DNA of 43,407 nucleotides from Verrucomicrobiales bacterium (GCA_028712475.1 JAQTQB010000005.1:1-43407); one strand, 5' to 3'; numbered from the stretch's first letter, positions 8,778 to 17,232 are shown. The notes: generated by a model not told the origin, from the sequence alone. Translations and numbers: made by a program.

Positions 8778-9830
8778 ATGCTGGCAGTTGAATCAAAGGC
8801 GGCGACTTCGGACTCAACCGATTCGCCAGACACCAACCCAACCCGTTCCTGGAATCAAATCGTGGAACAAGTGAATCCATTTCTGCAGGCGGTCAATGAA
8901 CGGTTAATCCAGCAGGCCAATGACTTTGATCCAAAGATTGTGCCTTACGCGCAATCCGCCTTGAACGGCAGCGGCAAACATCTGCGGCCCACGCTGGTAG
9001 CCCTGGCGGGCAGCGCGGTCGGCAAGACCGGCGATGCGCAGGTCACCGTCGCCGTCATCATTGAGATGGTGCATCTGGCCACGCTCGTGCATGACGACGT
9101 GATGGACGAGGCGCAGATCCGTCGCGGTCAGCTCACCATCGCGGCCAATTGGGGCAACGAAATCGCCGTGTTGTTTGGCGACTGCCTGTTCGCACAGGCG
9201 TTGAAGCTGGCTTCCAGTTTTCCCACCACGGAAGTCTGCCGCGCGGTGGCCATGGCGACGAACACGGTCTGCACCGGGGAAATTTTGCAGACCCAGCACC
9301 GCCGCAATTTTGAGCTTTCCCGCCGCGAATATTTTCGCGTGATTGAAATGAAGACAGCCGAGCTGTTTACGCTCTCGTGCGATCTGGCGGCATTTCTGGG
9401 GAATGCCAGCGCGAAACAGCGCGCGGCGTTGCGGCAGTTCGGCGCGGCGTTCGGCACGGCTTATCAGGTCTATGACGACTGCGTGGATTTGTTCGGCTCG
9501 GAAACGGCGGCGGGCAAATCGCTCGGCACGGATCTGGCAAAGGGCAAGCTGACGTGGCCAGTGTTGCTGGCGTGGGAGCGCGCCAGTGCCGCCGACCGGG
9601 AGAACCTGGAAAGTCTGATCCAGAACTGGCAGCCGCAAAACTTGTCCGCCGTGAACGAACTGCTCGCGCGCTATGAGACTTTTGAGCCGTCGCTGAAAGT
9701 CATCGCGAAATATCTGGAAAAGTCGAGGCAGGCGTTGAAAATCCTGCCGGAATCCAGCGGTCGGTCGGGACTTTTTGGGCTGGCCGATTTTTTAGCGCAA
9801 CAAACGGCGAGTTTGACGGTTAGTATTTGA
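8778..9830 (+). CDS. Trans-polyprenyl diphosphate synthase
   Basis: This enzyme condenses isopentenyl diphosphate onto an allylic diphosphate to build a long prenyl chain, probably for quinone side chains. The 350 residues carry both aspartate-rich motifs, DDVMD at 106-110 (inside LVHDDVMDE) and the second as YQVYDDCVD, plus GGK-equivalent GSGKHLRP and the KGKLTWP segment. Chain length cannot be read from sequence alone, so no ispA/ispB symbol is given. The stop codon abuts the start of the sigma factor gene, so the two are probably co-transcribed. Confidence 0.9.
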   Translation: MLAVESKAATSDSTDSPDTNPTRSWNQIVEQVNPFLQAVNERLIQQANDFDPKIVPYAQSALNGSGKHLRPTLVALAGSAVGKTGDAQVTVAVIIEMVHLATLVHDDVMDEAQIRRGQLTIAANWGNEIAVLFGDCLFAQALKLASSFPTTEVCRAVAMATNTVCTGEILQTQHRRNFELSRREYFRVIEMKTAELFTLSCDLAAFLGNASAKQRAALRQFGAAFGTAYQVYDDCVDLFGSETAAGKSLGTDLAKGKLTWPVLLAWERASAADRENLESLIQNWQPQNLSAVNELLARYETFEPSLKVIAKYLEKSRQALKILPESSGRSGLFGLADFLAQQTASLTVSI

Positions 9831-10460
9831 ATGACCATGATTATGGCCGAACCAGCCGAATTAACTGACCCGGAGCCATCTGTTCCAACGGCGGAAATGG
9901 AACTGGTTCACCGCGCGCAGCACGGCGATCTGGAGGCCTACGACGAGTTGATCAAACGCTATCAGGAGCGCATCTACGCGACGGTTTATCACATGACGTC
10001 CAATCACGAGGACGCCAACGATCTTGCTCAAGATGCGTTCATCAAGGCGTTTCAGGCGCTCAAATCCTTTAAGGGCGGCTCGAGTTTCTACACTTGGCTC
10101 TACCGGATTGCGGTCAACAAAACCATCAACTTTCTGAAGCAGCGCAAGAACCGCCTGCACATGAGCCTGAACGATCTGGACTTCAACACGGAAAACAATC
10201 CCGACCTGATCGCCTTGATTTCCGACAAAACCCCGCGACGCGACGCCGGCTTGAAAGAATTGCAGGAAAAATTGAACGAGGCATTGCTGAAGCTGTCAGA
10301 ACAACATAGATTGGCCATGGTTTTGCATGATGTGCAGGGGCAGTCGCATGAGGAAATCGCGGAGATAATGAACTGCAACATCGGCACGGTGCGGTCGCGG
10401 TTGTTTTATGCGCGGCAGCAGATGCAGGCGTGGATGGCGGATTACTTGAAACCAACATGA
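9831..10460 (+). CDS. ECF-type RNA polymerase sigma factor (RpoE-like)
   Basis: A 209-residue extracytoplasmic-function sigma factor. Region 2 is clear (YQERIYATVYHMTSNHEDA, DLAQDAFIKAFQAL, FYTWLYRIAVNKTINFLK), and region 4 shows the helix-turn-helix HEEIAEIMNCNIGTVRSRL. It starts directly after the polyprenyl synthase stop. The next gene, a single-pass membrane protein, overlaps its stop by four bases, the usual sigma/anti-sigma arrangement. It would direct polymerase to a small regulon when released; which signal does so is unknown. Confidence 0.92.
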   Translation: MTMIMAEPAELTDPEPSVPTAEMELVHRAQHGDLEAYDELIKRYQERIYATVYHMTSNHEDANDLAQDAFIKAFQALKSFKGGSSFYTWLYRIAVNKTINFLKQRKNRLHMSLNDLDFNTENNPDLIALISDKTPRRDAGLKELQEKLNEALLKLSEQHRLAMVLHDVQGQSHEEIAEIMNCNIGTVRSRLFYARQQMQAWMADYLKPT

Positions 10461-10939
10461 ACGAAAACGATAACAACTTCGAATCGTTGCGCCGGTTGCT
10501 GGCGCAAAAGCGGCACGAACTGCCGCCGCCGGGATATTTCAACAGCTTTTCCGGCCAGATCATCGCCCGCATCCGCGCCGGCGAAGCCAAGTCACCGCTG
10601 ACCGCCACTGAAACACCGTGGTTTTTGAAGCTGTTGCAAGCCTTTGAATTGAAGCCGGCTTTTGCGGGCGCGTTCGCCTCCGCGCTTTCCCTGCTGCTGG
10701 TTTTCGGAATCATCTACGCCGAACGCCCGGATTCTGCACCGCAGTCGTTTTTCCAGGCTTCCGAACAGTCAGGTGCTTCATTTGCCGCCGTGTCACCACC
10801 TGCAATCGCGCAACCATCCATTTCAAGTGACATCACTGCCAGCAACAGCGCCGCCGCCAGCCTTCAACCCGTGGCGTCGCTTTTTGGCTCGCAGAACGTG
10901 TTTGCCCAGCCGGTAAGCTTTTCGCCTTCCGGCAACTGA
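10457..10939 (+). CDS. Single-pass membrane protein, probable anti-sigma factor
   Basis: The ATG at 10457 overlaps the sigma factor stop as ATGA. The 160 residues consist of a charged cytoplasmic part (1-65), one membrane helix (about 68-88, AFASALSLLLVFGIIYA) and a Ser/Ala/Pro-rich periplasmic tail. No zinc-binding HxxxCxxC motif of the ZAS anti-sigma family is present. The anti-sigma role rests on position and topology only. Confidence 0.6.
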   Translation: MNENDNNFESLRRLLAQKRHELPPPGYFNSFSGQIIARIRAGEAKSPLTATETPWFLKLLQAFELKPAFAGAFASALSLLLVFGIIYAERPDSAPQSFFQASEQSGASFAAVSPPAIAQPSISSDITASNSAAASLQPVASLFGSQNVFAQPVSFSPSGN

Positions 10940-11010
10940 CTTGGCTTTTAGCTTCTGAATTTCGCGGTGCGCGCTTGAAACGCCGCCGCGTTTTTCATTT
11001 AATCAGGCCA

Positions 11011-11787
11011 GTGCCAACCAAAGTCATCGCCGTTGCCAACCAAAAAGGTGGCGTGGGAAAAACCACCACCGCCGTCAATCTGGCCGCCTGCCTTGCCGCG
11101 ATGGGCCAGCGCGTTTTGCTGTTCGACCTCGACCCGCAGGCCAACGCCACCAGCGGCGTCGGCCTGGAAAAAATCGAGGGCGCGAGCGCGTATCGCGTCC
11201 TGCTTGGCGAAGGCAGCCTGCTCGACAAGATCAAACCCACCGCCTACGAACGTCTTGAAGTCGTGCCCAGCGAAGTGGATTTGTGCGCCGCAGATTTGGA
11301 ACTGGCGCGGACGGAAAATCATCTGCTTGGCGTTACCAAAGCCCTCAAGCCGGTCGTGGACAGCGGACGCTTCGATGTGATCCTCCTGGATTGTCCGCCA
11401 TCGCTGGGAATTCTCTCGCTGAATGCCTTTGTCGCCAGCGATGGCCTGCTGGTGACGTTGCAATGCGAGTATTACGCGCTGGAAGGCATTTCGATGATGA
11501 CCCGCGTGCTCGGCCAGTTGGGCGCTGCGGGCGCGAATCCGGGCCTGCAAATCTTCGGCGTCGTGATGACGATGTTTGATGGCCGGACAAAACTTTCGAA
11601 TGAAGTCGTCGGCGAAGTGCGGAACCAGCTTGGGGCCAAAGTTTTTGAGACCGTGATTCCGCGCAGCACCAAGCTCGCCGAGGCGCCGAGCTTCGGCCAG
11701 CCCATCATCCATTACGACAAATACAGCTCCGGCTCGGCAGCGTATGAACTCCTGGCGCAGGAAGTTTTGGCGCGGCTCAATTCCTAA
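11011..11787 (+). CDS. parA: ParA/Soj-type chromosome partitioning ATPase
   Basis: A deviant Walker A motif (KGGVGKTTT, residues 12-20), the A' motif FDLDPQAN and Walker B LLDCPPSLG identify a 258-residue Soj/ParA. These ATPases bind DNA cooperatively and are cycled by ParB at parS. The frame is open back to TTG 10975, but family members begin a few residues before the IAVANQKGG strand, so GTG 11011 is preferred. No parB follows: a 181-base gap and a reductase come next. ParB must lie elsewhere, or this is an orphan ParA with another cargo. Confidence 0.92.
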   Translation: MPTKVIAVANQKGGVGKTTTAVNLAACLAAMGQRVLLFDLDPQANATSGVGLEKIEGASAYRVLLGEGSLLDKIKPTAYERLEVVPSEVDLCAADLELARTENHLLGVTKALKPVVDSGRFDVILLDCPPSLGILSLNAFVASDGLLVTLQCEYYALEGISMMTRVLGQLGAAGANPGLQIFGVVMTMFDGRTKLSNEVVGEVRNQLGAKVFETVIPRSTKLAEAPSFGQPIIHYDKYSSGSAAYELLAQEVLARLNS

Positions 11788-11968
11788 TCGCAGTGAACGC
11801 ACCGTGACGAACGCGGGCAAATATGAAGCGGGTGGAAATCAACCAATTGGCAATAACGGTTCAGAGTTTGGCAGTAAACGGCAAGTCGTTCGGTTCAGAA
11901 AATCGTAAATCATACTGCGCTTGCTGCCTTTGAACGGATTCATTAGGCTCAAGCCCCTTTAATAACTT

Positions 11969-12685
11969 ATGGCCAAAGAAATTCTCGAAATGTCCATCGA
12001 AACAGCGACGATGGAATTGCCCGACACCAAAACCATCCGCCTCAAATGGCCAGACGGCCACAATCCCGAATTCAAGACCGGCCAGTTCATCACTCTCTAT
12101 TGGCCGGACACGATGAACTACAAGCGCGCCTACTCGCTCTCGTCCTGTGCGTTGGATCGCGGTTTTTACGAAGTCACTGTCAAGCGCGACGGCAAGATGG
12201 GCACGCGCATCGTGGATTGGGCCAAGCCGGGCGACAAACTGTTTGTCATCCCGCCCGTTGGGAAATTTCTGCCGGTGTATGAACCGAACAAACATCTCAT
12301 CTGCGTAGCTGGCGGTTCGGGCGTGACGCCGTTCCGCGCCTTTGCGCGCGAGGCCACGCGCCGCAAGTTGGACACCAAAATCACCGTGCTTTACAGTGTC
12401 CGCCAGCCGAAAGACATCATCTTCAACACCGAATTCCGCCAGTTGGAGGCGGAAAATCCGAATTTCAAATTCGACGTCACCTGCACGCGGGCGACGCCGG
12501 AAGACAATTGGACCGGTCGCACCGGTCGCATCACGCCCGAATGGATCAAGGAACACGCGACCGATCTGCCCAACACGGTTTTCTACGCCTGCGGCCCGAA
12601 CGCGCTCGTTGAATTCGCCGAAACCCTCGTCATTCACGGCCTCGGCATGCCCAAGGAACAGATGAAGACGGAGAAATGGGGATGA
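11969..12685 (+). CDS. FAD/NAD(P)-binding oxidoreductase of the ferredoxin reductase family
   Basis: The 238 residues have the FAD-binding barrel signature RAYSLSS (near 52), a nucleotide-binding AGGSGVTPFRA and the C-terminal CGPNALVE. No 2Fe-2S domain is attached, so it probably passes electrons between NAD(P)H and a separate ferredoxin or oxygenase component. The partner is not in the window. The gene is flanked by 180 bases upstream and about 100 downstream and is not obviously in an operon with gcvT. Confidence 0.85.
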   Translation: MAKEILEMSIETATMELPDTKTIRLKWPDGHNPEFKTGQFITLYWPDTMNYKRAYSLSSCALDRGFYEVTVKRDGKMGTRIVDWAKPGDKLFVIPPVGKFLPVYEPNKHLICVAGGSGVTPFRAFAREATRRKLDTKITVLYSVRQPKDIIFNTEFRQLEAENPNFKFDVTCTRATPEDNWTGRTGRITPEWIKEHATDLPNTVFYACGPNALVEFAETLVIHGLGMPKEQMKTEKWG

Positions 12686-12755
12686 CCGGGAAAGACAGAG
12701 TGGAAAATGAAAGATGAAGAAGCCAGAAAGTGATTTTGCTGGTTGAACAATTCTT

Positions 12756-12781
12756 CACTCTTCATTCATAATTCTTCATTC
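12756..12781. repeat. Dispersed TTCATAATTCTTC intergenic repeat
   Basis: The low-complexity motif TTCATTCATAATTCTTCATT lies directly before the gcvT ATG. Related copies occur at 32361-32450 and 33054-33138, in both orientations. Confidence 0.5.
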
Positions 12782-13906
12782 ATGTTAAAACGCACTTCGC
12801 TCTACGCCGCCCACCAAAAGCTCGGCGGCAAGCTTATCGAATTTGGCGGCTGGGAAATGCCGGTGCAATACACCAGCATCACCGACGAACATCTCGCCGT
12901 CCGCAGCGCCGCCGGCATCTTCGACATTTCGCACATGGGCGAAGTCACCGTCAGCGGCGCGGGCGCGGAGGCGTTTCTGAATTCCATCCTCACGAATGAC
13001 ATCCGCAGACTCGCGCCCGGCGAAGGCCAATACACCCTGATGTGCAACGAACGCGGCGGCGTGATTGACGATCTTTACGCCTACAAACTTTCCGACGGCG
13101 TTTATTTTCTCATCATCAATGCCTCCCGCATTGAGCCGGATGTCGCGTGGCTGAAGTCGCAGGCCGCGAAATTTTCCGGCGAACTCCATCTAACCGACGC
13201 TTCGCATCAATACGCCGCCATTGCCGTGCAAGGCCCGCGTGTGAAGGATTTCATCAACGACTGCATTCCTGGCGCATCCATTTCCGCCATGCGCGTCAAC
13301 GTCGTGACCGGCCTGAAGAAAAACCAGATCGGCGGATTCAAGTTTGACCATCACTGCGTCCTCGTCTCGCGCACGGGCTACACCGGCGAGGACGGATTTG
13401 AAATCGTCGGTTCCGACGAAGCCATCCAGCATTTGTGGGATAAAATCATCTCCGTCGGCCAGCCGTTTGGGTTGAAACCCGCCGGACTTGGCGCGCGCGA
13501 CACGTTGCGCACGGAAGTCTGCTATCCGCTTTACGGCCACGAACTCGATGAAAACACCACGCCGATTGAAGCGGGCGTCGGATTTTTCGTTTCGCTCGAC
13601 AAGGGCGAATTCAACGGACGTTCTTTGCTTGTGGAACAAAAGACGAGCGGCGTGAAAAAGAAATGCGTCGCGTTCAAGATGACCGACAAATCCGCCCCGC
13701 CGCGCCCGCATTATCCCATCTGGGCGAACGGCGCACCCGTCGGCGAAGTCGTCAGCGGCACACAAAGCCCGTCGCTGAACATCGGCATCGGCATGGGCTA
13801 TGTGCCGCCGGAATTTGCGAAGCCGGGAACGGCGATTGAGATCGAGATTCGCGGCAAACGCTCCGCCGCCGTCGTCGTGCCGAAGCCAATTTATCGGAAG
13901 GGTTGA
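12782..13906 (+). CDS. gcvT: Glycine cleavage system T protein (aminomethyltransferase)
   Basis: GcvT transfers the methylene group from the H-protein aminomethyl intermediate to tetrahydrofolate and releases ammonia. The 374 residues match the family: LYAAHQKLGGKLIEFGGWEMPVQY is split over the N-terminus, followed by GIFDISHMGE, LARDTLR-like LGARDTLRTEVCYPLYGHE and a C-terminal OB-like domain. ATG 12782 is chosen because the preceding in-frame codons are the TTCATAATTCTTC repeat. gcvH and gcvP are not adjacent. Confidence 0.95.
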   Translation: MLKRTSLYAAHQKLGGKLIEFGGWEMPVQYTSITDEHLAVRSAAGIFDISHMGEVTVSGAGAEAFLNSILTNDIRRLAPGEGQYTLMCNERGGVIDDLYAYKLSDGVYFLIINASRIEPDVAWLKSQAAKFSGELHLTDASHQYAAIAVQGPRVKDFINDCIPGASISAMRVNVVTGLKKNQIGGFKFDHHCVLVSRTGYTGEDGFEIVGSDEAIQHLWDKIISVGQPFGLKPAGLGARDTLRTEVCYPLYGHELDENTTPIEAGVGFFVSLDKGEFNGRSLLVEQKTSGVKKKCVAFKMTDKSAPPRPHYPIWANGAPVGEVVSGTQSPSLNIGIGMGYVPPEFAKPGTAIEIEIRGKRSAAVVVPKPIYRKG

Positions 13907-13937
13907 ATGTGGTCGCTGAAGCCGGTATTGTCCGCGC

Positions 13938-15530
13938 ATGGCAAAAAAGATTTCCGGCGCGAAAACTTCCGTAGCAGGTAGGGCGGTCAGTCCTCTGACC
14001 GCCGCCTCGCAGACCTACGACGGCGCGCACGGAGTGACGCGCCCTACCACCACCAAGCCCGCCAAGCCTTCCGCCCTCCTCGACACCCGCGTCATTTACT
14101 GTGGCGACAATCTGGACCAACTCAAGAAGCTGCCCGATGCCTGCGTGGATTTGATCTACATAGACCCGCCCTTTAACTCCAACCGCAACTACGAAGTCTT
14201 TTGGGGCGAGACCAAGGAGAAGCGCGCCTTTGAAGACCGCCACGAGAACACCAAGGCCTACATTGACTACATGCGCCCGCGCTGCGTGCAGCTCGCCCGC
14301 GTCCTCAAAAAGACCGGCAGCTTTTATTACCACTGCGACTGGCACGCCAGCCACTACGTCAAGGTCATGCTCGACCAGATTTTGGGAGAAAATAATTTCC
14401 AAAGTGAAATCATCTGGCATCGCACGCTGGCAAAAGGTTTATCTTTTAACGGCTATCCGAACAACCACGACACAATCTTTCTTTACGGCGGCGGAGAGAA
14501 AACAACTTTCAACCGGCCTTACAATCCATACGACCAAGACAACCTTGATGAGAAAACTGCGGGCAAGTATTCACATCGCGATCCAGACGGACGGCTTTAT
14601 CAATTGGACAACTTGCTCAATCCAAATCCGAATCGTCCCAATCTCACTTACGAATTTTTAGGTCACACCAAAGTTTGGCGATGGACAAAAGAGCGGATGC
14701 AGGAAGCTTACGACAATGGAATTGTTGTTCAGCCAAGTCCTGGTTCTGTTCCGAGAATGAAGCGTTATCTCGACGAACAAGAAGGCCGTCCAATTGACAC
14801 AGTTTGGACAGACATTCCGCCGATTAACTCACAAGCGAAAGAACGTCTTGGTTATCCAACGCAAAAGCCATTGGCATTGCTCGACCGAATTGTCAGAGCC
14901 AGCAGCAACGAAAACGACATCGTGTTAGATGCGTTCTGCGGTTGCGGCACGGCGCTCGTCGCGGCGCAGAAATTGAAACGCCAGTGGATCGGCATTGATA
15001 TTTCGCCCACCGCCTGCCGCGTCATGGCCAAACGCCTGCGCGACGTTTGCGGTCTGCCGGAAAGCGAACCGCTTTGGCGCGCTGGACGCGGCTTCGTCGT
15101 CCGCGACCTGCCGTGGACGGTGGAGAAGCTGCGCATCCTCCCGCCGTTTGAATTTGAGAACTGGGCCGTTATTGCCCTCGGCGGCATCCCGAACAAGGTG
15201 CAAGTCGGCGACATGGGCATCGATGGCCGCATTTTCCCTGTCAGTTCCAGCGCCGCGCCACGCCGCCAACAAGAAGGCGAACTCGGCTTGAAAGAACGCT
15301 GGTATCCGATTCAGGTGAAACAAAAGGACAAGGCCGGTCGCCCGGACATTGACGCTTTTGAGGCCGTGATGATGCGCGAAGATTGCGAGAAAGGTTTCTT
15401 CATCTCATTTGATTTCAGTTCGGATGCGTTGACGGAGATTGATGCGTTCTTCAAGCGCAGTCACAAAGTCATTGTCGCCCTGACGGTGCAGGAAATCTTG
15501 GACGAACAGATTGCGAAGAAGCTGGTGTGA
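13938..15530 (+). CDS. DNA methyltransferase fused to an Mrr-like nuclease domain (candidate single-chain restriction-modification enzyme)
   Basis: The 530 residues form a beta-class amino-methyltransferase: catalytic DPPF at 76-79 precedes the AdoMet-binding motif DAFCGCGTAL at 331-340, with the target-recognition region between (about 150-325). Residues 405-530 look like a PD-(D/E)xK domain of Mrr type, with GDMGIDG (424-430, Asp429) and IQVKQ (Gln459, Lys461), so cleavage and modification may be in one chain. The recognition region is AT-richer (about 47-50% GC in hand-counted lines) than the catalytic ends (about 58-70%). Codons 14-37 are a 72-base palindromic repeat inserted in frame. 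The stop overlaps the next gene's GTG. Whether it makes m6A or m4C cannot be told. Confidence 0.85.
   Translation: MAKKISGAKTSVAGRAVSPLTAASQTYDGAHGVTRPTTTKPAKPSALLDTRVIYCGDNLDQLKKLPDACVDLIYIDPPFNSNRNYEVFWGETKEKRAFEDRHENTKAYIDYMRPRCVQLARVLKKTGSFYYHCDWHASHYVKVMLDQILGENNFQSEIIWHRTLAKGLSFNGYPNNHDTIFLYGGGEKTTFNRPYNPYDQDNLDEKTAGKYSHRDPDGRLYQLDNLLNPNPNRPNLTYEFLGHTKVWRWTKERMQEAYDNGIVVQPSPGSVPRMKRYLDEQEGRPIDTVWTDIPPINSQAKERLGYPTQKPLALLDRIVRASSNENDIVLDAFCGCGTALVAAQKLKRQWIGIDISPTACRVMAKRLRDVCGLPESEPLWRAGRGFVVRDLPWTVEKLRILPPFEFENWAVIALGGIPNKVQVGDMGIDGRIFPVSSSAAPRRQQEGELGLKERWYPIQVKQKDKAGRPDIDAFEAVMMREDCEKGFFISFDFSSDALTEIDAFFKRSHKVIVALTVQEILDEQIAKKLV
13977..14048. repeat. 72-bp REPIN-like palindrome inside the methyltransferase gene
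   Basis: The ends are a perfect inverted repeat, GGTAGGGCG (13977-13985) and CGCCCTACC (14040-14048). Inside lie a nine-pair hairpin (GGCGGTCAG, loop TCCT, CTGACCGCC, 13982-14003) and a second near-palindrome around GGCGCGCAC at 14020-14042. Its length is exactly 24 codons, and it spans codons 14-37 of the methyltransferase without breaking the frame. Confidence 0.8.
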
Positions 15531-16957
15531 TTAATTCTACGCTTCCACTCATGCTTGCCGAAAAAACAACGATTAAAGCCATTTGCTGGCGTGAGGATAA
15601 ACCAGAAAAAAAACTTCAGGGAGTGTTGGAATTCGGCCCAACAAGTGGAGCCGTTGCTGATTTATATGGACACCTAGATGATGATTGCTTTGATGGAAAG
15701 AAAATCTTGGAGCGGTTCACGTTGTATGGTCTTAACTTCAAAAACAAGCCGTTTAGCCTATTTAACAGTTTGATTAGCGGCGGAGAAATTAATCTTCCTG
15801 GAGGCAGATCATGCAAAATCAGCAGTGTCTTTGGTGTGGTAGGTGGTCACTATCGCTCACCAGAAGAAATTTTATTCAAAAAAGTCGAAGTTCGGTTCAC
15901 AGGACTTGTTGAATGGACGTGCATGACCGGAATCGGAATCAAAATTGATGAAAACCCACGGAGTATAACGACCACTTACAAAATTTTACCGGCAATTGAT
16001 CTTGGAAAGCTTGGGCCGTTTTCCGCCCGTTTGGAAATTAGCGGCAATGTGCAACCTGATTTTCATTCCTTCAACATCAAAGAGAACTGCACATTCGTGT
16101 TGGAAGCTGAACAAATGCAGCCTTATTTGGCATTTGAAGAATATATTTATGCTTTCCAGCTATTTCTCAGTCTAGCGGTTCAACATCCTGTCCGTGCCTT
16201 GCAAATTATTGGAAACATAGATAAGCCGAGAGAAAATATCCAAGACACGCCCGTCTTTGAGGATTTTCTAATCATCCGAAAGATTACAAAGTCAGATTGG
16301 GAAGATGACAAACTTATCCCGCAGTTTTTGCTGTTTAATTTGCATGACCTTCACCCTTCTCCGGCAGCAATTTTTGAAAAATTTGTTCAACGGAAAGAAA
16401 AACTGAGGGCTGCCATAGATTTATATTTCTCTACAATTTACAATGACGGCGGACTTCCTCGCGTAGAATTTCTGACTCTCGCTCAAAGTTTGGAGGCATA
16501 TCACCGAGCAGCTATGCCGGGCAAATATGAGAACGATGAAACATATAAAGCTGGATTGCGCGCAAAGTTTTGGGGTGTTGTGCCAACGCCGCCTGATATT
16601 GGTGCAGATTTCCGTGCAGCTTTAGCCAGAAAGCTTGATTTTCTAAACGAGTTCTCTTTGAGAAAACGATTGAAAGAACTCGCGATAAAACATACCGATG
16701 TTCTTCAAGAATTGATTGGCACTGCTGATAGTTTTTCGGGAATCGTCAGCGATTTGAGAAATAAATTAACACATCCCGGTGAGGGGAATGAGATGCCTGA
16801 TAAAGATTATCGCACGCTAATCAAATTTTCAGAAATGATGGCACTGCTATTGGAAGTTTGCTTTCTAGATGAAATTGGTTTCACAAAAGAGGCTATCAAA
16901 GAAATAATTATTAATCGCAGTAAGCGTGCCCGCCGAATTCACCAAGGTTGGGTTTAA
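15527..16957 (+). CDS. ApeA-like HEPN-domain protein, probable anti-phage RNase
   Basis: A 476-residue protein with a beta-rich N-terminal half (about 20-215) and a helical C-terminal half. The latter has FLTLAQSLEAYHR (about 320-335) and a HEPN RNase motif R-x4-H (Arg411, His416, in LRNKLTHPGEG). This layout fits ApeA-type proteins (ApeA_NTD1 plus Apea_HEPN), reported as abortive-infection phage defence. The assignment is from memory of the family, not a search. GTG 15527 overlaps the methyltransferase stop by four bases (GTGA), implying translational coupling; ATG 15551 is the alternative start. GC content is low (about 40% in a sampled line), unlike the flanking genes, which suggests horizontal acquisition. 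Confidence 0.72.
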   Translation: MINSTLPLMLAEKTTIKAICWREDKPEKKLQGVLEFGPTSGAVADLYGHLDDDCFDGKKILERFTLYGLNFKNKPFSLFNSLISGGEINLPGGRSCKISSVFGVVGGHYRSPEEILFKKVEVRFTGLVEWTCMTGIGIKIDENPRSITTTYKILPAIDLGKLGPFSARLEISGNVQPDFHSFNIKENCTFVLEAEQMQPYLAFEEYIYAFQLFLSLAVQHPVRALQIIGNIDKPRENIQDTPVFEDFLIIRKITKSDWEDDKLIPQFLLFNLHDLHPSPAAIFEKFVQRKEKLRAAIDLYFSTIYNDGGLPRVEFLTLAQSLEAYHRAAMPGKYENDETYKAGLRAKFWGVVPTPPDIGADFRAALARKLDFLNEFSLRKRLKELAIKHTDVLQELIGTADSFSGIVSDLRNKLTHPGEGNEMPDKDYRTLIKFSEMMALLLEVCFLDEIGFTKEAIKEIIINRSKRARRIHQGWV

Positions 16958-16964
16958 TATATTT

Positions 16965-17210
16965 ATGGCCCTCATCAAATGCCACGAATGTCAGGGACAG
17001 GTTAGCGACCATGCGCGGACGTGTCCGCATTGCGGTGCGCCAGTCATCGCCACCATCAAGCGGCGGCAAAAGGCGGCACTGATTGATTTGGGCATCCGGC
17101 TGGCTTTTGCCGTTGTCATCATCATCATTGTTTCGATTACATTTCACCGATTCATGAGCAGGGCAATGGCTCCGCTCAAGGCGGAGCAGCAACAACAGCA
17201 GCCACATTAG
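16965..17210 (+). CDS. Zinc-ribbon membrane protein
   Basis: ATG 16965 follows the HEPN gene by seven bases. The 81-residue product starts MALIKCHECQGQVSDHARTC and so holds a CxxC...CxxC zinc ribbon (Cys6, Cys9, Cys20, Cys23), then a basic linker and one membrane helix (about 41-62, rich in Val/Ile), ending in a run of glutamines. Small zinc-ribbon proteins of this type are common and uncharacterised. It may belong with the HEPN gene through proximity, but its GC content is closer to the host's. Confidence 0.7.
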   Translation: MALIKCHECQGQVSDHARTCPHCGAPVIATIKRRQKAALIDLGIRLAFAVVIIIIVSITFHRFMSRAMAPLKAEQQQQQPH

Positions 17211-17232
17211 TTTTACATCCTCCCTCACCCAA

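Noticed and set aside
10940..11968. Replication origin near parA
   Set aside because: No dnaA gene, no cluster of DnaA-box-like nonamers and no AT-rich unwinding stretch were seen.
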